The position numbers were made by a program, and so were the translations under genes. Below, piece after piece: positions 39,562 through 49,013 of a DNA stretch of 64,000 nucleotides. The stretch is taken from the NCBI GenBank assembly GCA_963825635.1, contig CAWGTU010000001.1, positions 1,178,001 through 1,242,000 of the forward strand, given 5' to 3'. The stretch's first letter is position 1. The number at the start of each line of letters is the position of its first letter. The notes beneath the pieces were generated by a model, which saw nothing but the letters and a program-made list of their open reading frames with translations, did no database searches and was not told where the DNA came from. Source of the DNA: JAOUEA01 sp963825635 (GTDB taxonomy: Bacteria; Actinomycetota; UBA4738; HRBIN12).

Positions 39562-42129
39562 GTGTGGCGAGCGACCTTCAAGAGCCTGCTGGCCAAGAAG
39601 CTCCGGTTGGTGCTCACGGCGGTCTCCGTCGTGCTCGGCATCGGGTTCGTCTCGGGGACGTACGTGCTCACCGACACGATGAACGCAGCGTTCGAGGAGC
39701 TCTTCGCTCAGACGTCGGGTGCGTCCGACGTCGTCGTGCGGTCCGCCTCCGCCTTCGACTCCACGGCCGCCGGCCCCGGAGGCGGCAGCGGCAGCGACGA
39801 CCGCGAGCCGCTGCCCGAGAGCGTGCTCGACGACGTGACTGCGGTGCCCGGCGTGGCGGTCGCGGTCGGCGACGTGCAGGGCTACGCCCAGATGGTCGAT
39901 CCGGCGACCGACGAGGTGATCGGCGGGGTGGGTCCGCCCACGATCGGAACGAACTGGAACGAGCTCGCCGGCGAGATCTTGTCGTTGCGCGGAGAGAGCG
40001 TGCCGCCGGCCGGGCCGGACGAGGTGGTGATCGACGCCGCGACCGCCCGCAACGCGGGGCTGGAGATCGGCGATCGCATCAGCATCCTGTTCCAGGGCCC
40101 GCCGCAGGAGTTCTCGATCGTGGGCATCGCGGGGTTCGGTGAGGCCGACAACCTGGGCGGCGCCACGCTCGCGGTGTTCGACACCGAGACCGCCCAGGAC
40201 GTGCTCGGCAAGGGAGGCGTCTTCGATGCGATCAGCGTGGTCGGTGACGAGGGCGTCGCTGCGTCGGAGTTGCGCGCCTCGGTCGCCGCGGTGCTGCCCG
40301 CGGGAGCCGAGGCCGTCACGTCGACCACCGTCGCCGACGAGGCGTCGCAGATCCTGCAAGAGGGGCTCGGTTTCTTCCGCACTGCCTTGCTCGTGTTCGC
40401 GGCCGTGGCGCTGTTCGTCGGGTCGTTCATCATCTTCAACACGTTCTCGATCATCGTGGCGCAGCGCACGCGTGAGCTGGCCCTGCTCAGGGCGCTCGGG
40501 GCATCGAGGCGACAGGTCGTGGTCTCGGTCGTGGTCGAGGCGTTCGTGGTCGGGCTCGTCGCCTCCGTGGTGGGCATCCTCGCGGGTATCGCCATCGCGA
40601 TCGGGCTCCAGGGTCTGCTGGGCGTCTTCAACATCGACCTGCCGAGCACCGCGATCCAGTTGCTGCCACGCACGATCATCGTCTCCCTCGTGCTGGGGGT
40701 GGTCGTGACCGTGGTCGCCTCGGTGCTGCCCGCCCGCAGGGCGGGTTCGGTGGCGCCGATCCAGGCGCTGCGCGAGGCCGCCGACGCGCCGCCTCCTCGG
40801 GGCCTGGTCGGGCGCCGCCTCGCGATCGCCGTGGCCGTGACCGCGCTCGGGGCCGGCATCCTCGCCTATGGACTCTTCGGGGCCGAGACCAACGGCGCAT
40901 CCGTGGTGGGTGCGGGAGCCGCGATCACGTTCATCGGCGTCGCGATGCTCTCCCCGCTGGCCGCCAGGCCGATCGCCGGCGCCTTGGGCGCCCCGATCAA
41001 GCGCCTGTCGATCCAGGCGCGTCTCGGGCGTGAGAACGCGATGCGCAGCCCGAGACGGACCGCCTCGACGGCGACCGCCCTCATGATCGGTCTCGGCCTG
41101 GTGTCGATGGTGGCGATCCTGGCCTCGTCGCTCAAGGCGTCGTTCGACGCCGCCCTGACGGAGACGCTGAAGGCGGACTACACGCTGTCGACGAGCTCGT
41201 TCACACCGTTCAGTCCGGAGGTCGCCGCCCGTGTGGCGGCCCTGTCGGAGGTCGGCGCCGCGTCGGTCTTTCGGCAGAACGGGTTCCGGGTCGACGGGGC
41301 CACGTCGTTCGTGACCGCGGTCGACCCCGCGACCGTGGAGGAGGTGGCCACGCTCGATGTCTCGGAGGGCTCGGTCGCGTCGTTGTCCGATTCCACCGAG
41401 ACCGTGCTCGTGCATCGCGACCTCACGGAGGACAACGGATGGGTGCTCGGTGACGATCTTCCAGCCGAGTTCGGCTCCTCCGGCGACGTGCCGCTCACGA
41501 TCGTCGGGATCTTCGACGAGAACCGACTGGTGGGCGACTACGTCATCTCGCTCGAGTCGTACGAGGGGCTCTACAGCGAACAGCTCGACTCCTTCGTGTT
41601 GGTGAAAGCCGCCGAGGGGGTGCCGCTCGACGAGGTCGACGCTGCGATCCAGGAGGCGGTCGCCGAGTTCCCCAACGTGCAGGTGCAGGATCAGGCCGCG
41701 TTCCGGGAGCAGCAGGCGGGGTTCATCGACCAGCTGCTCGGCCTGGTCACGGCACTGCTCGCGATGGCGATCCTGATCGCGCTCTTCGGCATCGTGAACA
41801 CGCTCGGACTCTCGATCTACGAGCGGACCCACGAGCTCGGACTGCTCAGGGCGGTCGGGATGAGCCGGCGACAGGTCAAGCGCATGATCCGATGGGAGGC
41901 GATCATCATCGCCGTCTTCGGTGCCGTGCTGGGGGTCGCGATCGGCGTGCTCTTCGGGTGGGCGTTGCAGCAGGCGCTGCGCAACGAGGGCGTCACTGAG
42001 TTCGTCGTGCCGGCGGGCCAGCTCGTCGTCTACCTGGTGCTGGCGGGACTCGCGGGCGTGCTCGCGGCGATCTGGCCCGCGCGCCGGGCGGCCAAGCTGA
42101 ACGTGCTCGAAGCGATCTCGTACGAGTAG
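39562..42129 (+). CDS. ABC transporter permease with two FtsX domains
   Basis: An 855-residue membrane protein. A first membrane helix (LVLTAVSVVLGIGFVSGTYVL) precedes a large extracytoplasmic domain (MacB-type periplasmic core, about residues 45-260). Then come three helices of the first FtsX domain (TRELALLRALGASRRQVVVSV), a linker with two more hydrophobic stretches, a second external domain, and the second FtsX domain (THELGLLRAVGMSRRQVKRMI). This duplicated plan is common in actinobacteria and lets one polypeptide form the whole membrane part. The GTG at 39562 lies 4 bp after the ATPase stop. Confidence 0.92.
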   Translation: MWRATFKSLLAKKLRLVLTAVSVVLGIGFVSGTYVLTDTMNAAFEELFAQTSGASDVVVRSASAFDSTAAGPGGGSGSDDREPLPESVLDDVTAVPGVAVAVGDVQGYAQMVDPATDEVIGGVGPPTIGTNWNELAGEILSLRGESVPPAGPDEVVIDAATARNAGLEIGDRISILFQGPPQEFSIVGIAGFGEADNLGGATLAVFDTETAQDVLGKGGVFDAISVVGDEGVAASELRASVAAVLPAGAEAVTSTTVADEASQILQEGLGFFRTALLVFAAVALFVGSFIIFNTFSIIVAQRTRELALLRALGASRRQVVVSVVVEAFVVGLVASVVGILAGIAIAIGLQGLLGVFNIDLPSTAIQLLPRTIIVSLVLGVVVTVVASVLPARRAGSVAPIQALREAADAPPPRGLVGRRLAIAVAVTALGAGILAYGLFGAETNGASVVGAGAAITFIGVAMLSPLAARPIAGALGAPIKRLSIQARLGRENAMRSPRRTASTATALMIGLGLVSMVAILASSLKASFDAALTETLKADYTLSTSSFTPFSPEVAARVAALSEVGAASVFRQNGFRVDGATSFVTAVDPATVEEVATLDVSEGSVASLSDSTETVLVHRDLTEDNGWVLGDDLPAEFGSSGDVPLTIVGIFDENRLVGDYVISLESYEGLYSEQLDSFVLVKAAEGVPLDEVDAAIQEAVAEFPNVQVQDQAAFREQQAGFIDQLLGLVTALLAMAILIALFGIVNTLGLSIYERTHELGLLRAVGMSRRQVKRMIRWEAIIIAVFGAVLGVAIGVLFGWALQQALRNEGVTEFVVPAGQLVVYLVLAGLAGVLAAIWPARRAAKLNVLEAISYE

Positions 42130-42157
42130 CGGTGGGCGTGGTCGCTATCATGCCCGC

Positions 42158-44110
42158 ATGCCGACCCTGACCCTTCCCGAGGGCGTGCACGTTGAGCTCC
42201 CCGAGGGTGAGCCGGTGGGTGCTGCGCTCCCGAAGGGGACGATCGCGGCGCGTGTCGACGGCGAGCTGCGCGACCTCTCGTTCGTGCCGGGCGCGGACGC
42301 GCAGGTGGAGCCGATCGCCCCGCACTCCGACGAGGGGCTGCACGTGCTGCGCCACTCCACCGCCCACGTGTTGGCGCAGGCGGTGTGCGACCTCTATCCG
42401 GGCGCGAGGTACGCGATCGGCCCTGCGGTCACCGACGGCTTCTACTACGACTTCGACCTCCCCGAGCCGATCCACGCGGCCGACCTCACGAAGATCGACC
42501 GGCGAATGCGCCAGATCGTGAAGCGGAGCCAGCGGTTCGTTCGCGAGGAGGTGTCGCGCGACGAGGCGCTCGAGCGGTTGCACGACCAGCCCTTCAAGGT
42601 CGAGATCATCGAGGGCATCGGCAGCGACGCCGACGAGACGCGGGGCGAGGTGAACTCCGGGGAGACCGTCTCGCTGTACTCGAACGACGGCTGGACCGAT
42701 CTGTGCATGGGCCCGCACGTGCCGCACACGGGCATGCTCGGCGCGTTCAAGCTCACGAACGTCGCCGGCGCCTACTGGCGCGGCGACGAGGAGAACCCTC
42801 AGCTCACGCGTGTCTACGGCACGGCGTGGGCGACGAAGGACGATCTCGACGCCTACCTGCACCGGCTCGAGGAGGCCGAGCGCCGCGATCATCGCAAGGT
42901 CGGCGCCGACCTCGACCTGTTCTCGTTCCCCGAGGAGATCGGCTCGGGTCTGGCGGTCTTCCACCCCAAGGGCGGGCTCGTCCGCCGGCTGATGGAGGAC
43001 TACTCCAGGCGCCGGCACGAGGAAGCGGGCTACGACTTCGTCTACACGCCGCACATCACGAAGTCGGACCTGTTCGAGATCAGCGGCCACCTGTCGTGGT
43101 TCGCCGACGGCATGTTCCCGCCGATGGAGCTCGACGGTGGCACCCAGTACTACCTGAAGCCCATGAATTGCCCGATGCACATCCTGATCTACAAGAGCCG
43201 GACCCGGAGCTACCGCGACCTGCCGATGCGCCTCTTCGAGTTCGGCACGGTGTATCGGTACGAGCTGTCGGGAGTCGTGCACGGGCTCACGCGCGTCCGC
43301 GGACTCACGATGGACGACGCCCACATCTTCACGACGAGGGAGCAGGTAGGGGAGGAGCTCGGGTCGGTGCTCACGTTCGTGCTCGACCTGCTGCGCGACT
43401 ACGGGCTCGACGACTTCTACATGGAGCTGTCGACCCGTCCCGAGGGCAAGGCGGTCGGCAGCGAGGAGGAGTGGGACGAGGCGACCGAGACGCTGCGGCA
43501 GGCCGCCGAGACGATGGACGTTCCCCTCGTGATGGATCCGGGCGGGGGAGCGTTCTACGGTCCGAAGATCAGCGTGCAGGCGCGCGATGCGATCGGACGC
43601 ACGTGGCAGATGTCCACGATCCAGGTCGACTTCCAGCTGCCGCAGCGGTTCGAGATGGAGTACTCGGGCGACGACAACGCCCGGCACCGTCCGGTCATGA
43701 TCCATCGGGCGCTGTTCGGCTCGGTCGAGCGGTTCTTCGGCGTGCTCACCGAGCACTACGCAGGTGCGTTCCCGCTGTGGCTCTCGCCCGAGCAGCTGCG
43801 GTTCGTGCCCGTCGCCGATCGGCACGTCGAGCATTGCCGGACGCTCGCAGCCCGGGCGAAGCACGCCGGCCTGCGCGCGTTCGTCGACGATTCCAAAGAG
43901 AGCGTCGGCAAGAAGATCCGCGCCGCGCAGCTCGCGAAGGCCCCCTACACGCTCGTCGTGGGCGACCAGGAGCTCGAGGCCGACGCCTACACGGTGCGCG
44001 ATCGCGCCGGCACCGAGTTCCGCGGGGTGCCCTTCGACCGGATCGTCGGGGCTCTCGTCGCGGAAGACTCGGGCCGTGTGCTCCAGCAGACCGACTTCGG
44101 GTCGGCCTGA
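42158..44110 (+). CDS. thrS: Threonine-tRNA ligase
   Basis: ThrRS charges tRNA-Thr and hydrolyses mischarged Ser-tRNA. The 650-residue protein has the TGS domain (about 1-60), the editing domain with HxxxH at 66-70 (HSTAH), and the class II core with the zinc Cys in MNCPMHI. The C-terminal anticodon-binding domain (QLRFVPVADRHVEHC... SVGKKIRAAQLAKAPY) completes it. TATCAT at 42146-42151 lies 6 bases before the ATG, so the message is probably leaderless and no T-box riboswitch is possible. It begins the thrS-HIT-(pgsA-patA-pimA) block. Confidence 0.98.
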   Translation: MPTLTLPEGVHVELPEGEPVGAALPKGTIAARVDGELRDLSFVPGADAQVEPIAPHSDEGLHVLRHSTAHVLAQAVCDLYPGARYAIGPAVTDGFYYDFDLPEPIHAADLTKIDRRMRQIVKRSQRFVREEVSRDEALERLHDQPFKVEIIEGIGSDADETRGEVNSGETVSLYSNDGWTDLCMGPHVPHTGMLGAFKLTNVAGAYWRGDEENPQLTRVYGTAWATKDDLDAYLHRLEEAERRDHRKVGADLDLFSFPEEIGSGLAVFHPKGGLVRRLMEDYSRRRHEEAGYDFVYTPHITKSDLFEISGHLSWFADGMFPPMELDGGTQYYLKPMNCPMHILIYKSRTRSYRDLPMRLFEFGTVYRYELSGVVHGLTRVRGLTMDDAHIFTTREQVGEELGSVLTFVLDLLRDYGLDDFYMELSTRPEGKAVGSEEEWDEATETLRQAAETMDVPLVMDPGGGAFYGPKISVQARDAIGRTWQMSTIQVDFQLPQRFEMEYSGDDNARHRPVMIHRALFGSVERFFGVLTEHYAGAFPLWLSPEQLRFVPVADRHVEHCRTLAARAKHAGLRAFVDDSKESVGKKIRAAQLAKAPYTLVVGDQELEADAYTVRDRAGTEFRGVPFDRIVGALVAEDSGRVLQQTDFGSA

Positions 44111-44118
44111 GGAGCGGC

Positions 44119-44607
44119 GTGGACCACCTGTGGAGCCCCTGGCGCATGGAGTACATCGCCACGGCCCGCGACGAGCTCGAGGAGGACGGCGGCTGCGTCT
44201 TCTGCGCGGTGCCGACGCGCGAGCCCGAGCGCGTGCTCGCTCGAGGCGAGCTCGCGTACGTCGTGCTGAACAAGTTCCCCTACAACCCGGGGCACCTGCT
44301 GATCGTGCCGCTCCGGCACACCGGCGATGTGGAGGATCTCACCTCGAACGAGAACGCCGAGTTGCAGTCGTTGCTGCAGCGGTCGATCCGAGCGCTGCGC
44401 GAGGAATCGGAACCCCATGGGTTCAACGTCGGCATGAACCTCGGGTCGACCTCGGGGGCCGGTATCCCCGATCACCTGCACTGGCACGTCGTGCCCCGGT
44501 GGAACGGCGACACGAACTTCATGCCCGTAGTGGGTGAGGTCCGGGTGCTCCCCGAGCTGCTCGCCGACACCGCTCGCCGCCTCGCCCCGAGGTTCGCCGA
44601 TGCGTGA
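44119..44607 (+). CDS. HIT family protein, probable diadenosine tetraphosphate phosphorylase
   Basis: A 162-residue histidine-triad protein. The triad is DHLHWHVVPRW; CVFC near residue 27 and a downstream His may bind zinc, and the N-terminal LWSPWRMEYI is typical of the actinobacterial AP4A phosphorylase subgroup (the mycobacterial relative sits at the same place after thrS). The enzyme would cleave Ap4A, a by-product of aminoacyl-tRNA synthetases, fitting its position behind thrS. GTG at 44119 follows GGAGCGGC weakly. It overlaps the hydrolase gene by 8 bp. Confidence 0.9.
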   Translation: MDHLWSPWRMEYIATARDELEEDGGCVFCAVPTREPERVLARGELAYVVLNKFPYNPGHLLIVPLRHTGDVEDLTSNENAELQSLLQRSIRALREESEPHGFNVGMNLGSTSGAGIPDHLHWHVVPRWNGDTNFMPVVGEVRVLPELLADTARRLAPRFADA

Positions 44608-45421
44608 CGCCGAGGATGGCTTCGCCGACCTGCCCCACGGAGGGCGGCTCCACTACGAGATCGCAGGCGACCCTGCGAGCCCCGCCGTCACCCTGCTGCA
44701 TCCGGGGCTGTGGGACGCGCGGACCTGGGATCCGCATTTCGAACCCTGGGCCGAGCGCTTCCGCGTGATGCGATACGACCAGCGAGGGTACGGGCGGTCG
44801 TCGAGGCCCGACGGCTCCCCATACTCGCACGTGCGCGACCTCGTGGCGCTCCTGGACCGTCTGGGCCTCGAGCGCACGGCGCTGGTGGGCTGCTCCATGG
44901 GCGGGGGGCTCGCGATCAACGCCACGCTGACGGTGCCCGAGCGCGTCTGGGCGCTGGTGCCGATCGCCCCCGGCCTCGGCGGGTTCGAGGAGACTGAGGA
45001 CGAGGAAGCCTGGTGGGACCACCTGGCTCCCCCGATCGACGCCGCGATCGAGGCCGGCGAGTACGAGCGCGCCCAGGATCTGCTGCTGGAGATCTGGGCG
45101 CCGCTGGGGGTCGATGACCCGGCGGGAGCGCGCATCAAGCAGATCGCCCGAGACAACATCCACGAGATGACGATGGACGAGTCCGCTGCTGAGCTGCTCG
45201 ACCCGCCCGCCGCGCAGCGGCTGGCCGAGATCGACGTGCCGACGCTGGTCGTCGATGCGTCCTACGACCCGCCGGACATGCGGCGCGCTTCCCAGCTGAT
45301 CTCGCGTGAGGTGCTGGACGGCAGGCTCGTGACGATCGAGGCCGACCACGTGGTGAACCTTCGAGCCCCGGAGGCGTTCGACGAGGTCGTGCTGCCGTTC
45401 CTCGAAGAGCCCGCCCTCTGA
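44600..45421 (+). CDS. Alpha/beta-hydrolase fold protein
   Basis: A 273-residue hydrolase with the nucleophile elbow GCSMGG, the oxyanion-hole stretch LLHPGLWDARTWD, acid Asp in VVDASYDPPD and His in EADHVVNL. It resembles small esterases and peroxidase-like hydrolases; no substrate can be named. The ATG at 44600 overlaps the HIT gene end by 8 bp, so it is translated from the thrS message or a thrS-HIT readthrough. It ends 1 bp from the convergent EF-G-like gene. Confidence 0.87.
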   Translation: MRDAEDGFADLPHGGRLHYEIAGDPASPAVTLLHPGLWDARTWDPHFEPWAERFRVMRYDQRGYGRSSRPDGSPYSHVRDLVALLDRLGLERTALVGCSMGGGLAINATLTVPERVWALVPIAPGLGGFEETEDEEAWWDHLAPPIDAAIEAGEYERAQDLLLEIWAPLGVDDPAGARIKQIARDNIHEMTMDESAAELLDPPAAQRLAEIDVPTLVVDASYDPPDMRRASQLISREVLDGRLVTIEADHVVNLRAPEAFDEVVLPFLEEPAL

Positions 45422-45422
45422 G

Positions 45423-47504
45423 CTACTTCTTCTCCTTCGCTTCCTGATACTCGTCGATCACCTTCTGCGCGAGGTGTTGCGGCATCTCCTCGTAGTGGGA
45501 GAACGTCGCCGTGTAGGCGCCGCGCCCGCCGGTCATCGATCGCAGGTCGATCACGTAACGCGCGACCTCCGCCTGCGGCACCTGGGCGTTGATGCGCGAC
45601 TTGCCACCACCGACCTGGTCCATACCGGCGATCTTGCCTCGCTTCGAGTTCAGGTCGCCCATGATGTCGCCGGTGTACGCCTCCGGCACGACCACCTCGA
45701 GGTCGACGATCGGCTCGAGCAGCGCGACGCCCGCCTGTTCGACCGCATCCTTCAGCGCCATCGAGCCCGCGATCTGGAACGCCATGTCGCTCGAGTCCAC
45801 GGGGTGGAACTTGCCGTCGACGAGTGTGACCTTCAGGTCGACCATGGGATTCCCGCTGAGCACGCCCTCGGCCATCGTCTTCACGATGCCCTTCTCGATC
45901 GACGGGATGAACTGCTGCGGGATCGCGCCGCCGAAGATCTTGTCCTCGTACACGAACCCCTCGCCGTGTCCGAGCGGTTCGATCTCGATGTTGCAGACGG
46001 CGTATTGGCCGTGACCGCCCGTCTGCTTCACGTGGCGCCCGAGGCCCTTGGCGCTGCCACGGATCGTCTCGCGGTACGCGATCTTCGCCGGGGCGGTCGT
46101 TACCTCGACGCCGAACTTGCGCTTCAGGCGTTCGATCATCACCTCGAGGTGGGCTTCCCCCATGCCGTGCATCACGGTCTCGTGCGTCTCCTCGTTGCGG
46201 GTGACACGCAAGGTGGGATCCTCCTCGCGCAGGCGCGCGAGGCCGGTCGCGAGCTTGTTCTCGTCGCCCTTGGTCTTCGGGGCGATCGCGTAGGCGAGCA
46301 GTGGTTCGGGCAGGGCGAGTGCGGGGACCTGGACCGGCGCATCCTTCGGCGCGAACGTGTCACCGGTGTGCGCCTGCTGGAGCTTCGCGACCGCCCCGAT
46401 GTCGCCGGCCGTGACCTCCGGCACGGGATCGTGCTCCTTCCCGGCGAGGGTGAAGAGCTGGCCGACGCGCTCGTCGATGCCCTGGGTCGCGTTGTGCAGT
46501 GAGGAGTCGGGCCTCACGGCCCCGCTGAAGACGCGGAACATCGTGATGTGGCCGACGAACGGGTCCGACAGGGTCTTGAACACGAACGCCGCGACGGGTC
46601 CGGACGCGTCGGTTGGGCGTTCCGACTCCGCGCCTTCCTTGGCGATCACGGTGACCGGAGCCCGATCGAGCGGGGACGGGAACTCCTCGATGATGAAGTC
46701 GAGCAGTCGGTCGATGCCGATCGCCTTGGCCGCGGATCCCACGATAACCGGGGCGAGCCGGGCGTTCGTGAACCCGAGCTTGGCGCCCGACACGATGTGC
46801 TCCTCGGGGAGCGTGCCCTCCTCGAGGTACTCCTCGATCAAGGCGTCGTCGGACTCGGCGACCGCCTCGATCAGCTTCTCGCGAGCCGGGTCTGCCATCT
46901 CGTGGATCTCGTCGGGCCACTCCGACTCCTCGGCCTTGGGACCCGACGGATAGAGGTCGGCCTTCTCGTGGAGCAGGTCGGCGACGCCCTCGAACTCGTG
47001 CTCGGCACCGATCGGCAGCTCGAACGGCGCGACCTGGTTCCCGAACGACGAGACCAATTGGTCGAGGGTCGACTGGAAGTCGGAACGCTCCCGGTCGAGC
47101 TTGTTGACGAAGATCGCCCGAGGCAGGCCCGCCTCGACCGCGAGCTCCCACGCCACCTCGGTCTGCACCTCGACGCCGTCGACCGCAGAGACGACCACGA
47201 TCACCGCGTCGGCCGCGCGGATCGCGGTGCGCACGTCGCCGATGAAGTCGGCGTATCCGGGGGCATCGAGCACGTTGATCTTGACGCCGTTCCACTCGAT
47301 CGGCGCCATCGAGAGGGAGACCGAGATGCCCTTGCGCTGCTCGTCGGGATCGTGGTCGCTGACCGTGTTTCCGTCTTCCACCAAGCCCATGCGCGTGATC
47401 GCGCCAGCCGTGTACAGCATGGCCTCGAGCAGGGTGGTCTTGCCCGACCCCCCGTGACCGACCAGCAGGACGTTGCGGATGTCCTTCGCGTCGTAGGTCT
47501 TCAA
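45423..47504 (-). CDS. Elongation factor G-like protein (EF-G2 type)
   Basis: A 693-residue translational GTPase with all EF-G domains. G motifs: GHGGSGKTT, DAPGYADF and NKLD; the switch I region reads QRKGISVSLS. A second EF-G of this type (FusA2) is widespread in actinobacteria and lies outside the rpsL-rpsG-fusA-tuf operon; its role is unclear and some relatives do not support translocation. The call as EF-G2 rather than the main FusA rests on the isolated location and divergent sequence (KGISV instead of RGITI). It is transcribed against its neighbours and splits the block between the hydrolase and pgsA. A TAGGAT -10 box is possible at 47558-47553. Confidence 0.85.
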   Translation of the reverse strand: MKTYDAKDIRNVLLVGHGGSGKTTLLEAMLYTAGAITRMGLVEDGNTVSDHDPDEQRKGISVSLSMAPIEWNGVKINVLDAPGYADFIGDVRTAIRAADAVIVVVSAVDGVEVQTEVAWELAVEAGLPRAIFVNKLDRERSDFQSTLDQLVSSFGNQVAPFELPIGAEHEFEGVADLLHEKADLYPSGPKAEESEWPDEIHEMADPAREKLIEAVAESDDALIEEYLEEGTLPEEHIVSGAKLGFTNARLAPVIVGSAAKAIGIDRLLDFIIEEFPSPLDRAPVTVIAKEGAESERPTDASGPVAAFVFKTLSDPFVGHITMFRVFSGAVRPDSSLHNATQGIDERVGQLFTLAGKEHDPVPEVTAGDIGAVAKLQQAHTGDTFAPKDAPVQVPALALPEPLLAYAIAPKTKGDENKLATGLARLREEDPTLRVTRNEETHETVMHGMGEAHLEVMIERLKRKFGVEVTTAPAKIAYRETIRGSAKGLGRHVKQTGGHGQYAVCNIEIEPLGHGEGFVYEDKIFGGAIPQQFIPSIEKGIVKTMAEGVLSGNPMVDLKVTLVDGKFHPVDSSDMAFQIAGSMALKDAVEQAGVALLEPIVDLEVVVPEAYTGDIMGDLNSKRGKIAGMDQVGGGKSRINAQVPQAEVARYVIDLRSMTGGRGAYTATFSHYEEMPQHLAQKVIDEYQEAKEKK

Positions 47505-47597
47505 CGCGCACTCCTTCAGCTTCAGCGGGTCAACGGCGTGCGAGGTCTGGGCATCCTACCCAAGTGACGAGTTGCTACGCTCGCCCGGTCCTCGCCC

Positions 47598-48125
47598 ATG
47601 GTGCGATTCGAACGACAACCGCCGGGCACCGCGATCACCCGCATGACCCTGTCGGTGGGTGCGCTGCTCGCCGCCCTGGCGGCGTGGCTCGTGGTCGCCC
47701 GGGAACCGGAACAGGCCGCCGCCGCGGCGCTCGGATCGGGCATCCTGTTCCTCCTCGGTGGCCACCGGGCGAACCATGGAGCGGGTGGTCCCACCGACCG
47801 TATGCTCGACGAGTTGCTCGACCGGGTGTGGGACGGTGCGGTACTGGGCTCGATGGCGTGGGTGGCAAGGACCCAGGATCCGAGCCTGGCGATCGCGGCC
47901 CTCGCGGCGCTCTGCGTGAGCGCGCTCTCCGCCTACGTCCGCGCTCGCGGCGCCTCCCTCGACTACAGCGTGGAAGAGAGCCATCTCACGAGGGGCCTGC
48001 ACTACGGCTTGATCGTGGCGGGTCTCGGCTTCGACCTGACGTGGGTGATCTGGGTGGCCGTGGCGGTCTCGACGCTCGCCGTCGTGGTGCGCACGTCCCA
48101 GGTCGCCCGTGAGGAGCGCAGATGA
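47598..48125 (+). CDS. CDP-alcohol phosphatidyltransferase-like protein (PgsA/PIP synthase position), catalytic motif incomplete
   Basis: A 175-residue membrane protein at the site where actinobacteria encode phosphatidylinositol phosphate synthase, directly before patA and pimA. The second half of the signature DxxDGxxAR-x8-GxxxDxxxD is present as LDELLDRVWDG (Asp 71 and 75), but the first half is not: residues 50-59 read LFLLGGHRAN, with Leu at the places of both first Asp. About five hydrophobic stretches remain, one fewer than usual in front. Unless the metal site is rebuilt in another way, activity is doubtful. ATG at 47598; a TACGCT -10 box lies at 47576-47581. The stop overlaps patA by 4 bp. 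Confidence 0.75.
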   Translation: MVRFERQPPGTAITRMTLSVGALLAALAAWLVVAREPEQAAAAALGSGILFLLGGHRANHGAGGPTDRMLDELLDRVWDGAVLGSMAWVARTQDPSLAIAALAALCVSALSAYVRARGASLDYSVEESHLTRGLHYGLIVAGLGFDLTWVIWVAVAVSTLAVVVRTSQVAREERR

Positions 48126-49009
48126 GCGACGAGACCCGGCGCGAGACGATCGCGTTCCATGTCTACCGCTCGGTGGCATGGCTCGCCCGCGTGCTGCCCG
48201 AAGGCACCGGTCGGCGGCTGTTCCGGCTCGGGGGCCGGCTGGCGTTCGAGCTCGCGCCGGCATCGCGGGCGGTGGTGGCGCGCAACCAAGCGCAGGTGCT
48301 GGGTCGCGCCCCCGCCGACCCGATCGTGCGAACCGCGACACGTAGGGCGTTCGACGCCTATGCCCGGTACTGGTTCGACTCGTTCCGGTTCGCCGTGACG
48401 CCGCCCGACGAGGTCGCCTCACGGTTCGAGGCCGTCGATGCCGATCATCTGTGGCGCGCCCTCGACGGGGGGAAGGGCGCGATCGTGGCGCTCCCTCACA
48501 TCGGCAACTGGGACGCCGCGGGCCCGTGGCTGTGCTCGTTGGGCAGGCCGCTCGTGGCGGTGGCCGAGCAGCTGCGACCACCGCGTCTCTACGACCTCTT
48601 CGTCGCCAACCGAACCGCGTTCGGTGTCGAGGTGATCGGTCTGGGTGACCCCGGCATCGCCCGCGCACTCGCGGACAAGCTCGCTGACGGCTACATCGTG
48701 GCCCTCGTTGCGGACCGCGACCTGACCGGTCGTGGCGTCGAGGTGACGATGTTCGGCAGGAGAACTCGGTTGCCGGCCGGCCCCGCGCTCCTGTCGATCA
48801 CCACGGGAGCCCCGCTCATCGTGACCCCGGTCTTCCAGACCCAGGACGGTTGGCGCTGCGTGATGACCCCGCCGCTCACGATCGACACGACGGGCGATCG
48901 CCGCGCCGACGTCACCGCGCTCACGCAGCGCATGGCCGACGCGTTCGAGCGTGCGATCGCGTCAGCGCCGACCGACTGGCACATGTTCCAGCCGGCGTGG
49001 GAGGACTGA
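48122..49009 (+). CDS. Phosphatidylinositol mannoside acyltransferase-like (LpxL/HtrB family)
   Basis: A 295-residue acyltransferase of the LpxL/PatA family. The catalytic HxxxxD motif is in LPHIGNWDAAG, followed by the conserved blocks VAEQLRPPRLYDLFVANR and VALVADRDLTGRG. In actinobacteria the gene in this place (PatA) acylates a mannose of phosphatidylinositol mannosides at the inner membrane face. The ATG at 48122 overlaps the upstream PgsA-like gene by 4 bp, and pimA follows 4 bp after the stop, so the three genes act as one unit. Confidence 0.9.
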   Translation: MSDETRRETIAFHVYRSVAWLARVLPEGTGRRLFRLGGRLAFELAPASRAVVARNQAQVLGRAPADPIVRTATRRAFDAYARYWFDSFRFAVTPPDEVASRFEAVDADHLWRALDGGKGAIVALPHIGNWDAAGPWLCSLGRPLVAVAEQLRPPRLYDLFVANRTAFGVEVIGLGDPGIARALADKLADGYIVALVADRDLTGRGVEVTMFGRRTRLPAGPALLSITTGAPLIVTPVFQTQDGWRCVMTPPLTIDTTGDRRADVTALTQRMADAFERAIASAPTDWHMFQPAWED

Positions 49010-49013
49010 CCGG

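Noticed and set aside
39427..41832. 801-codon frame antisense to the ABC permease
   Set aside because: Composition is Arg/His/Asp/Gly-rich without motifs; the permease on the plus strand has clear FtsX domains.
42121..42158. T-box or other leader regulator of thrS
   Set aside because: The -10 box lies 6 bases before the ATG, leaving no room for a leader.
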